Assembly (NCBI GenBank): GCA_023846275.1
Contig: CM043865.1
Span: 26,827,912-26,891,911, forward strand
From: Vanilla planifolia
Lineage: Eukaryota; Streptophyta; Magnoliopsida; Asparagales; Orchidaceae
Direction: 5' to 3'
Length of the DNA stretch: 64,000 nucleotides
Position 1 is the first letter of the stretch. Each line of letters opens with the position of its first letter. Made by a program: the position numbers and the translations under genes. Of this stretch, positions 51,801-61,560 are shown in pieces. The notes below the pieces were generated by a model. It made no database searches, was not told where the DNA came from, and saw only the letters and a list, made by a program, of their open reading frames with translations.

Positions 51801-54800
51801 AGGCCTTTGAAATAGCCAATTCCTTTTTCTAAGATTATGCACAATTAGGCCATTAAATTTCGATAATGACTTGAAAATTGAAAATATATTATTTTAAAAT
51901 TTAAGATAAAGATTTTCTTATACATATTAGCATTTTGTGTTACTTTTGTTGAAAAAAACCCATTTGATGGCCCTCAACTTTTATTATTATGGATATTATG
52001 CTAAAATATGATAATTTGGATTTAAATGTGTCATATTTGGCAAATTTGTGATTAAAATATAGGGTATTAAGTTACAATATAGATCAAATATAAAAAATGT
52101 GAGTTAATTTGATAGAACATTGTCAGCAAAACTCTTTGGTTTAAAATAAGGCATAATTGATGATAATATGGATCATTGGAAAATAATTTGGTGAATTAAG
52201 CAATAAATATGGAAAATATTGATAAAATATAATTAAAATGCATTGAATGTGCTTAAAATATATTTTTTTTGGTCATTGTATGCTTGGAGGGAAAAATATG
52301 CTTTATTAGGATATACTATCACTTATGCTAGTGTATTATTGCAAAATATGGTAACAAATTTTGATTTACACTATAATTAACAAGTTTATGACTAATGGTA
52401 CCTATTATAAGTTGTTGGGATGTGAATATTGTTGGTATGAATGCAACTTATATCTACCTGTATTTGCTTGGGATATTAAAACATAAATATTTTGAGTTAT
52501 ACTATACTAGAAATGGAATATGGGAAATGACGTTCATTTGCATGATGTCAGATTGATTCTTCACAAACTTCTCTATAATGGACTGAAGTATAGGCATTGG
52601 TGCTTATGCCCATATTAGGTTGGCTTGAAAAAAGCCTACCTACAATGGAACATAACTCAAGGTGATGTGAGCAAGTTAATGGTGGATCAGTGGGGTAGTT
52701 TATAAGCATTATAATTTAAAACATTACAATGAAGATGACAGGTTTTTATTTGACCTATGATCGCCTTACAAGCCCAATTAGGGTGTTTCATGATGACAAA
52801 ATTAAGATTATTTTTTTTTCATGCCTTCTCTTAAAGTGTTTTCATGTCCATTACATTATTAAGATAAGTCAAGGGCTCAATAAGGATGACATGACAATAG
52901 GTAGGAGGATAAAGTGGTTCACTAGCAAATATGCCAGAGTTTTATGTTGAAGTCTGGGTTGAGGGATATAGTATTAAGATTATTGTTATAGAACACAATT
53001 TGAGACATCGCATGAGTTTTGGCATATTACCTAAATTAATTTGGAATTTGGAAAATAAGGTGATTATTCGGATAAATAACAAGTTTTGATACTTAAATTG
53101 CTAAAAAAATAACATTTTGTTGCATAATTATTTTAAAATATATTTGGAATATGTGTATCTATTAAAGAATTCATTAATTATTTTTCTTAATTCATTGCTT
53201 ATTGTAAAATAATTAATTTGTTTTTATTGAACACTTCGGATGGCTTAATACATTTGGTAAACAGGGCAATGCTTTGATTCAATTAGACAAAATGTCCACA
53301 ATAATTTTATACAAGCTCAAAGGATTTACTTTTTTGATTTCGAACATATTGAATTTTTTGATTCCATGACTAGATTATAACAAGAAGGCTTTAGTTTTTG
53401 TGAAGTAGCTTACTCTACGATTGATTAGGAATACATTTTTGAGTAGTTTTGTTAATTCATTGTTTATTGTAAAATAATTAAAATTTTTTATTGCATACAT
53501 TGGATGGTTTGATCCATTTGGTAAATAAGGCAATGTTTCAATTTGATTAGACAAAATATGCACAATAATTTCATACGTGCACAAAGGACTTTGTTTTTTG
53601 AGTTTTAGCATACTTAACTATTTTATTCTATGATCAAATTATCATGACAAGACTCTGGTTTCTATGAAGTAGCCTACTCAATAATGATCAGACAATTAAA
53701 TGTAATTTGGAATGTGTGAAATGGTTTGATTTTTGAAGAAAATGGCTATAATTTTCTAATTGAAAAATCACAATATTGTAAAGTTCATTTAATGAGTATT
53801 TTAAAAGCAGTTTGACTATAAGACAAAGAATCCATTTGTATTGATTTGATGAATCCTTCATGAGCAGATATACAAAATTTCACTTAGTCAAATCTCTAAG
53901 ACAAGTTGTTTTTGCTGAAGCAGTTGTATTCCTCTCTCATTTGTACAATTCAAACAACTCAAAGTTGCCTCGTTATTAATTTTATTTAGTAATCATGGGA
54001 AAGTTAGTAAGGGTTTTTATTTTTGAATATTATTGCTTTATATTTCTCTTTCTTGGCATATTTTGATCTTTGTTTGAGTTAGATGGCATAAAAATAATCA
54101 TCTTTTTTGGTGTTGGTTAGGATCCTTTTGGGTCTTGTGTTTTCATTTATCTTCTCAGGTATGGGTTGCAAAATATGTGGCTGACGTTGCCATGGTTGTA
54201 AAAATGTGAACTAGACTAATGGTAAGTACATGGAGAGTAGGAGCTTAGCTTAAGAAGGGAAATCAATGTTGTGATGATATATAAGTTGATGAAAGTTTGT
54301 GACATTGTTGCTTAGTTCAACAATGAGGGTTAGGTTGGTGACGGGGTCATGTCAGTGGTGTTGAGGTTGGCAATTCATGAAAGACAGGTGGCAAGGAGGA
54401 TGTCTCTCTACAAAAGCAGGTTAAGCTCTATGCCTGTTTTTATTTTTCTAAAAGCAAAGGACTTGGTGAGACTTTGAGGGTGAAGAAAAGTTTGTGATTC
54501 ATAGAGATGAAAGATTGGTAAAGAGATCATTGGTAACTTGTTGGTGGTTGAAGAATGTACGCATTGATGATGGTGACTTCTCGATGTTGGGAAGGTAGTC
54601 TTTTTTTGAGGTGTTTTGTTTGAAACCCTCAACAGCAGATTTTGTTTCAAAGTTATAGCGGTTGAATTAAAATGAGAATGACAAAGGAAACTAGAAGAAT
54701 AGAGAGTATATGCAATTTTTTTAAAAAATTAAAAATAGTTTGCTTCAACTCTCTTCTCTTTATTATAGAAGCTTATAGAAGCTTAAGTATAATATCTTAT

Positions 54801-57347
54801 CACAATAATCAATTTTTATAAGAGTTGCTTTCTTTATTTTCCATGTGTTGGTTTGTATTTCACTTCAACTTGGCTGCTGTGGAGTTTGTGCATGTGCTTC
54901 CTATGTTGCTTGTGTGCAGGTTGGTGCCTGCCACACGCACGTGATCTGCATGCTCCTGTGGGTTCTGCGTGCACGATCTGCATGCTGTAGGTGTACCCTC
55001 CTCATGAGCATGATGCACATGCGGTGGTAAGTTTGCTCGCTGCTTGCACATGAACTGCTTGCAACAATGTTCCCACATAGGCTGCTTGTGCTGCACTTCT
55101 TACACACTGCTTTCTACAAGTGTCGCCCATCCTGCGCTCTGCAGTTCTGTGCACGACTGTGCTTCATTGTCCTGTGTGCTGCTGCACTTGCCATCCGTCT
55201 TGTGTTCCACTGTGCTATGTGTAACTGCACGCATTGTGCATCCTGTGTGCTGGTGGCCTGCGCACTACCGAGTGCTTGTTGGGTTGACCACACCTTGCCA
55301 TGCATGTGTTTTGGCACCGGTCAGCTTATACAACAATCTAAAGAGTCCTTCTTGAGTCTTCATTAAAGATTATTTGATAATCAAATGGATCTATAATAGA
55401 TTTCCTGATTGTTGAAGAACAAGGGACTAAGCCTCCAAGTTAATGTTATACCTCTGGAAAATGATAAAAATAATATTTGGAGATGAAAACTTGTAAAGAT
55501 AGTAATAAGGCGAATAATAAAAAAAGAGAAAATTACAAATTAAATCCTCTTTTTTGCGCAATTGTATAAGTAGGTTCTTTCACTAATAACCAAGTAGGTC
55601 TCTTTAATTTTGTTAATATAATAAGTAGGCCCATCACTTTTTTATTGTATTTAAACTACCCTTTCCTACAAAGGACCATTGGCATAATTATACAAACAAT
55701 AGAAACCTTGTCAATGATTACTTGATTCTTGGTTTAGTCTTCTTGGCAAGTTAATTGAAGTTGGCAACTTCAATTTAGCTGTTGGTGTGCTCATATTCAA
55801 TTAGTAGTCTTCAGTTACCTGGCCTAGCTTTTTCCTCTTCTTTAACTAGACAATATACTCATCTTCTAATGATATTTTTTTTGAGGTAAAATAAGTGATG
55901 TGCTTAATTGCTATTTTAATTTGTTGATAGTTGCCATAGAGGGTTGTCTCCTTGATGCTATGCCACAAAAGAAGCATTTTATATTTACTTAAGAGAAAAC
56001 TACCCATTTGAGCTGCAAATTTGCTAGTCAAATCAGTATTGTCATCATTTTATCTGCCTTGTCTATTTTGCTTGATTCCCATATGGTTAAAGAATCCGGA
56101 TCTTTTTAGTTAGCTTGGCGTATATCTGCTTTTTTATATGTTTTTTTTTATTAATTTAAATGAAAATTTCCAAAGCTGGCTATGCTTGTTTTGTTGGGTA
56201 TATCAATTTTCTAAATGGCATCTTTCTATAGAGACTCCCGGTCCAACACATCTTTCATAGACTTGGAAGCATTGCAGCTTTCCATCATGGTTTCAAGAAA
56301 GCCAAAATTGTGATTGCTGCAGTTCTTGTTATTGTTCAAGTCTCAGTTACACTTCCTTCAAGTATATGGAGCACGTTGTTTGTGTCCTATGCAAATGCTG
56401 TACTTTATTCACCTGACGCCAAGGTTCCACGAACAGGTGAGCTTGCTTTAAGAAGGGCAATTCCTGCCAATGCAAACATGAAAGCTATACAGGTGGCTAT
56501 AATTTTTCTTTGAACCTCCTTGAGAAGCGTTTTGTGACTCTTAATGATTCTGATTCCACCTAACAGTGCAATTCCTTAAATTCTTTATGAAGGACTCTTT
56601 GGAGGAGATTTCATACCTACTAAGAATTCCACAGAGAAAACCTTATGGAACAATGGAAGGTGATGCGAAGAAAGCTTTGCAGGTTCATCTTAGCATTCTT
56701 TTTACACTTCATTTATGACTGAATAAAGTTCTGAAAATTTTTGATAATTGTTTTGAGACAAGTCCAAGGAATAAATTTAAGTATGGCCTGTCATATCCTC
56801 AACCAAGTTTATATCTAAACTCAATTTGAATCATTGGCCTTGAATTTTGACTTTACAATGACAAGTGCATGCTTTTTTTGTTAGGATTTCATAACTTTGA
56901 CTGGAGGTCTGCCTGCAAATTCATGCTGTCTAACCATACATGCAACTTGGTGCTTATCCTGTGTGCAGGATGATAATAATTATTGCCTTTCTGGTGGATT
57001 TGTGAATTTTGACTTTTTTTACCAATAATTGAAATGATATATAGCAGAGATTTCTAATTTAAAACATTTCTTAGCCAAAAAAGCTATAGGTTTAGATTGC
57101 CCTAAATTTTTTTTCTCTAGTTGTTAACGTGTTTATATTCTAAAAATTCATTGTTGTTGGATTTTCAAGAATAATGCTCTAAAAATGCTTACAATGCTAG
57201 CCCCTGTTATTCTATCTGAACATTGGAGTCAATTTGGAATTTGGATTTTAGATTGCCATGGAGCAAAAGGAATCAATCTTGTTCAGCATACCTGAGGAAC
57301 TCAAGGAAAAGGGTACTACATTGTTTGCTTCACTAATAGATGGCAAG
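48802..57347 (+). CDS. CYP37: Thylakoid-lumen cyclophilin CYP37-like, 5' part only (4 exons in window)
   Basis: Exons 48802-49029, 56232-56492, 56593-56682 and 57252-57347, all phase 0 with GT-AG junctions, give the first 225 residues. Residues 1 to about 100 are Ser/Thr/Arg-rich, a chloroplast transit peptide. Residues 101-132 are a hydrophobic lumen-targeting segment ending YANA, a signal-peptidase-like site; no twin arginine precedes it, suggesting the Sec route. The mature start VLYSPDAKVPRTGELALRRAIP and the following LRIPQRKPYGTME and IPEELKEKGT blocks match CYP37/CYP38-type N-terminal helical domains, with CYP37 the better fit. These proteins act in photosynthetic complex maintenance. 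The peptidyl-prolyl isomerase domain is not in the window; the exon expected after 57347 was not found up to 64000. Intron 1 is 7.2 kb and the following intron exceeds 6.6 kb. Confidence 0.85.
49188..49314. mobile_element. Short hAT-type MITE in intron 1 of the CYP37-like gene
   Basis: 127 bp bounded by imperfect terminal inverted repeats: GGGGCCGTTTGGTATGG on the left and the complement of CCGTACCTAACACGCCCC on the right. GGGGCCGTTTGGTA-type ends are typical of plant hAT-like miniature elements. No clean 8-bp target duplication is visible, so it is an old insertion. Confidence 0.65.
49315..51284. other. AT-rich part of CYP37 intron 1
   Basis: No gene or clear element. Open frames of 65-73 codons near 49504-49701 and 49985-50206 have no family resemblance. 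Confidence 0.5.
51285..51490. repeat. Tandem duplication, about 101 bp unit, in CYP37 intron 1
   Basis: Units 51285-51385 and 51386-51490 share TTAAACTTGGTTG(T/C)AAACAT, TCCTCAAGATATCAATTAAT and the CTAGATTTATTAGA end, with about 15 differences. Confidence 0.8.
51491..53186. other. AT-rich part of CYP37 intron 1
   Basis: No recognisable gene. The 73-codon open frame at 52729-52950 is unassigned. I see nothing else. Confidence 0.5.
53187..53693. repeat. Tandem duplication, about 265 bp unit, in CYP37 intron 1
   Basis: Units start at 53187 and 53452 with TTAATTCATTG(C/T)TTATTGTA. They run in parallel through ATTTGGTAAA(C/T)A(G/A)GGCAATG, GATTAGACAAAAT-type and GAAGTAGC(T/C)TACTC blocks. Divergence is visible throughout, so it is an old event. 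Confidence 0.8.
54845..55330. other. TGC/GTGCAC-rich, GC-elevated patch in CYP37 intron 1
   Basis: About 480 bp with higher GC than its surroundings and many short repeats of TGCTGC, TGTGTGC and CTGCATGCT. Long open frames appear in several phases on both strands because stops are rare in this composition; Cys- and His-rich translations have no recognisable domain. It may be LTR-derived. Not called as a gene. Confidence 0.4.
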
Positions 57348-58545
57348 GTACATCATAATTTTTACTCTTTTATGTTATAAGCCCATTGTTTCTAAGTTTC
57401 AATGAATTTCAAATTTCTTTAATTAGTTTTGTTTTATTCTTCTTCTTACCAGATTTGAGCATATGTTGGTTGTTGTTCTAAATTTTAGTATCTTTATAAG
57501 CAATATTCTGCTTTATTTTGAAAGGCATCTACTTGGTTATGTGTGCTTGTGTGGAGCACAAAGATCATTTGAGGCTTGAACCAAATTTTTACTTCAAGCA
57601 TGCTTGATCCAAAATGGTTGACTGAGCCATGAACCAGTGGCTTGGTTAAAACTTCTAGCTGATTTTGATTATGGTTTTGATCTGCTCGTTTAGGTTCAAG
57701 TTTTTGTTAAAATTAATGTAGTTATATAATTAATATGTAAATATTCTTATTAAACTCTTATTAGCTGTTAAATTGACTTGTTAAGTCAGTGCATGCTTTG
57801 GTCCCTTGGTCTGGGTTTGATTCCCCAATCGCATGGTTTACACTCTTTTTTTTCAGTTGTTTGATTAAGATAACATGCATTTACAATTGTTGATCGGCAA
57901 CAGATAAACATCATTGTTTGATCTCTGGCGGGATGTATCGCATCTGTTGGTTAGGGCACTGTAGTGAATCTGTGTTTGCATTATGTTGTGCCTTGGTTGT
58001 TCGATCTAAAATAGGAGGAAGCACGGCATCCTGTAGCACTGATTAACAAATTGACATTCAAAATGGATTGAAATTGGTTTTTGCCTTAAGCCTTCTGCCC
58101 TTTGGGTTTTGCTTTATTGCATTTCTCCATTCCATCAATGATCCTTCCCACTTCTCACTTATGGCCAACGGCTCCTCTGCTTATCTGTTCCTAGCGCTTC
58201 CTTGCTAAGCATTACTGCTTGTTGATAGACCTAACCACATAGTACTCATTATTTTCTTATTCATTATTTTAGACTTGCAATAGAATAATGCATCTTTCTA
58301 GGATTATTTACATATTTGCTTTTTTTTATTCATTTTACTCTATATGTGCTCTGTTTTATCTTTGCACGTCACTTTTATCAGGATTTTAATACATATGCAA
58401 TGTACTTTTTTTTGGTTGTATAATTTGATTTTGCATCACTTTTATGTTGTTTTACATCTGTTGGAAACCGTCCGCTACTAGGATTTGTTGTTATTTTTTT
58501 GGAATACACTAGCTTTTATTATCTTTTGAACTGCGGTGCATTTTT

Positions 58546-58547
<2 letters not shown>
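57348..58547. other. Intron following CYP37 exon 4, first part
   Basis: Intron begins at the donor GTACATC. No exon was found. A tRNA-T-arm-like GGGTTTGATTCCCC near 57816 hints at a SINE or tRNA relic but no full structure is seen. Confidence 0.4.

Positions 58548-58584
<37 letters not shown>
58548..58584. repeat. Uninterrupted T tract of 37 bases
   Basis: A long homopolymer within the intron, preceded by a further TTTTTTC run. It could be the poly(A) tail of a retroposon inserted in minus orientation, or a replication-slippage product. The exact length in an assembly is unreliable. Confidence 0.85.
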
Positions 58585-58585
<1 letters not shown>

Positions 58586-59175
58586 GTTTATTAAGAATGA
58601 TGTCAACTAACTGAGAGCGGTGTTGGGAATTTAAGGGACCTTGAGGGCAAAGAGTGATTCAAAGGGGACCATAACGATCCTTAATCTGTATTCCTTTTGC
58701 AACGAATGATGGAAAATTTTGCGTTCTTCTCTTTTGCTTTTAAGTTGTCTCGTTTTATGTTGTATTGGTGGTCAAGTTATCTACAAGATTGTTCTCTAGG
58801 TAGACTAGAATAAGTCCTTGGTTGGATTGAGACTTGTAGTACGTTAGTAAGCCAAGTGTTCATTGAACAATGTGCCCTCTATGAGTGCTCTTTGAGCATT
58901 GAGAGCTAGTTACGATAGGAGAAGTTGTGCAAGATGGAGGCTGATGTGGCATGGTTCCTTGGGTTTCACTATAGATGCGAACACACTTGTCAATGTGTAG
59001 CAGATGAAATCAGGTAGAATGTCAGCCAAATGTATACAATCAGGAATTTTTAGGGTTTTCGTTTTCCAACTCTTCATGTTATAATGGATAATAATTACTA
59101 TAACAAAATGCAGAGGTGTTTGGATTTGTTGGTGATGCAACATACAAAATGTACATGAAGTTGTAGGTTCCTGGT

Positions 59176-60385
59176 ATAACTCTTTGATACACTTTGATGT
59201 AGGATTGAAGAAAATTGCTTAGTTAGAAAATTCGTGGCTGATGCACAACAAAGAGCAGGGTCGTCTCCCTAAGGGACACACATCCTAGATACGAAGAGGG
59301 TTGAACGCAAAGGGGCACCAACCAATGAAGCCTAACTAAACTAGGATCGATAGCGGCTAAGAAGTCGCTAAATCGATTACGGCTACACACTTTCAAACAC
59401 TCAGAAATGGGGAGTACTTAGATTGGTTAAGTACCAGTTGAAACTTAAATATAATTTATAATAGAAGTTGCACTTCGCAGAATGAAAATATATTGACGAC
59501 AAATTAATAATCTAGGAATTGGAAATTACTTGTAAAAAAAAGGAAGACGAGGAAAACGAAAACTTCAACTTGAAGATGGTTGAGCGGTGAAGGAAGATGA
59601 TAGACTGGAGTGGCGTCTCACCACTTGGACCTCGCGTCCATCCTCCCAGTATCAGAGCTTTGACGAGTCAGCACGCCAAAGACACTCAGAGCACTCACGA
59701 ACTCAGAATGGAAGCAAAGAACACTCAAAAAGTTTTCATTAACTGTATATCCTTACAATAGAAGAGGACTTCCCCTTATATAGGAATCCAAAAGGGTACA
59801 AAAGACATTTGACTCATAATATGGGAATACTAAAGGACACATGGGTAAATTAAAAGGCACCTAAAAATAGACTCTTAAAATTCTGAGAAAATTAATGAAA
59901 ATTCATGTATTTATCTCTAATTTCGGATGGTTGGAGGCGCGGCGACGTTTCGGCGGCGGTGCGGTCGGCGCGGGCTGGCGTTACTCGGCGCGGGCTGGCG
60001 TGGGTCGGCGCGGCTGGCGTTACTCGGCGCGGGCTGGCGTGGGTCGGCGCGGGTCACAGTTCGTGAGTCTGGTGTGGTTCGGCGCGGGTCACAGTTCGCG
60101 GTCTGGCGTGGGTCGGCGCAGGCTGGCGTTACTCGGCGCGGGCTGGCGTGGGTCGGCGCGGGTCACAGTTCGTGAGTCTGGTGTGGGTCGGCGCGGGTCA
60201 CAGTTCGCGGTCTGGCGTGGGTCGGCGCGGGTCATCCGGATGGCTGGAGGCGCGGCGACGGCGGAGGTTGCGGCGGAGGCGGCTTTCGGCAGCAGGAATT
60301 TAGATTTTGGCCTTGTTTTTTTGTATAAGACCTGGTCCTTGGTCGTCGAAAGTCCTTCTCGAACATGATGTCCTCATCACACTTG
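59176..60385. mobile_element. Inserted element of about 1.2 kb, probably an LTR-retroelement derivative
   Basis: This block is absent from the parallel copy of the repeat it sits in, so it arrived later. It contains CAGTATCAGAGCTTTGA near 59649, close to the initiator-Met primer-binding site TGGTATCAGAGC of plant LTR elements (10 of 12 bases), and a TATA-like CTTATATAGG near 59776. A very GC-rich minisatellite follows near its right end. No protein domain is present. End points are approximate and no target duplication was confirmed. A TRIM/LARD-like non-autonomous element or a solo LTR with flank are both possible. Confidence 0.45.
59924..60260. repeat. GC-rich minisatellite with 108-bp higher-order period
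   Basis: Built from GGCGCGGGCTGGCGT(GGG/TAC)TC and GGCGCGGGTCACAGTTCG monomers. A composite unit beginning at 60007 repeats at 60115 (period 108), with a partial unit before it. The array is flanked by a 24-bp direct repeat with one mismatch (CGGATGG(T/C)TGGAGGCGCGG..., 59924-59947 and 60237-60260). The GC content is extreme for this window. Open frames cross it in two phases because the period is a multiple of three; they are not considered genes. Confidence 0.85.
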
Positions 60386-61560
60386 CTCACCATTATGATG
60401 CATACTAAACTTGCAAATTTCCTACGGTTGATCATTTCTAATTCCAATCTTAGTGTTTCAATTATGGTAGGACAGCAAATATATCAACTTTCATTCGAAA
60501 AAGTTTTATCATGATTCAAAGTTATAGCGAGTATAAGAAAATAAATATAAAGGTCTAAACCATGCTGTATGTCTACACTTTAACAAATTTATCAGAAAAC
60601 ATAGCTGAAGTTTGATGGAAGAATACATAATAGCATGTAGCAACAGAGATTTCAATGGGATAAAGCACCCTCGATCAAACGTTTACATAATAAATGAATG
60701 AGGTGAAGGCATCAAAGCTTCATTTCTTCATGTGGAGTCACATCATCGGTAGAGATTCATGCATTTCATTTCCATTGGAAGGAAGTTCTCGGAGATTGTT
60801 AGACATATCAGTTTGGTTGCTTATGTGCACAATTGAATCTTTTGAGCTTTGCATCATATAATTTGTTGCGGATTGGTTCCTAAGGATTTGGTATGACCAT
60901 TATGAACTAGATTCAAACACATGTATTAGTTGTGTAGTGAATGAAATGAAGTGGGACACCAACCAAGTATGTAAAATGAAGACTTTCAAGGGTTTTTGGC
61001 TCCAATTCTTTATGTTATAATAGGATAACAATTAGTATAGCAAAATGCAAGCATGGTTGAGCTTTCCTGTGATGCAAAAAAATGCACAAAATATACATGA
61101 AGGTGCAGGTTTTCACATCGAAATCTAAAAATCTTTAAAACACTTACAAGCCATTATGACAGATATTAAACATCAAATTTCTTTTAGTATATCATTTTAC
61201 AACTGCAATTTTTTGGTTTGAATTATTTCTGGACAGAAAATAATAACTTTACTATAGGAATTTTGTTCACAAAACAAAATTGCATGTATAGGAGAATGAA
61301 CTTAAAAGTTTTACAATATATGATATGTGTGGAGTTTAACAAGATATAACAAAGTGTAGCCAAAGTTTGATAGAACACTCAATAATTTGTAAGAACATAC
61401 ATTTTGATGCAATAAAACATTCACAATAGAAATTTTGTGCAGCAAATTAATGAGACAAAGACACCGTAGCATCACACCTTCATGCAAAGTCACACTGGCT
61501 ATCAAGGGTTAAGAATTTATCACCCATTAGAAGGAAATTCCCGGATGAATACATTGGAGC

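Larger units (their letters stand above)
58930..61560. repeat. Old tandem repeat, interrupted by a 1.2 kb insertion
   Basis: 58930-59175 resembles 60866-61115 (GGTTCCT, CTTCATGTTATAATGGATAA-like, ACATGAAG(T/G)TG(T/C)AGGTT). 60386-60800 resembles 61130-61560 (ACCATTATGA..ATA.TAAAC, GTTTGATGGAAGAA-like, TTGGAAGGAAGTTCTCGGA-like). Aligning them shows that 59176-60385 has no counterpart and interrupts the first unit. Confidence 0.65.

Noticed and set aside
57775..57845. Possible tRNA gene or SINE (T-arm-like GGGTTTGATTCCCC)
   Set aside because: No convincing acceptor stem, anticodon arm or complete A box, so not called.
59895..60447. Open frames of 157 and 82 codons (plus) and 71 codons (minus) over the GC-rich repeat
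   Set aside because: They are produced by the stop-poor repeat whose 108-bp period keeps the phase. The translation is repetitive Gly/Arg/Ala without a domain.
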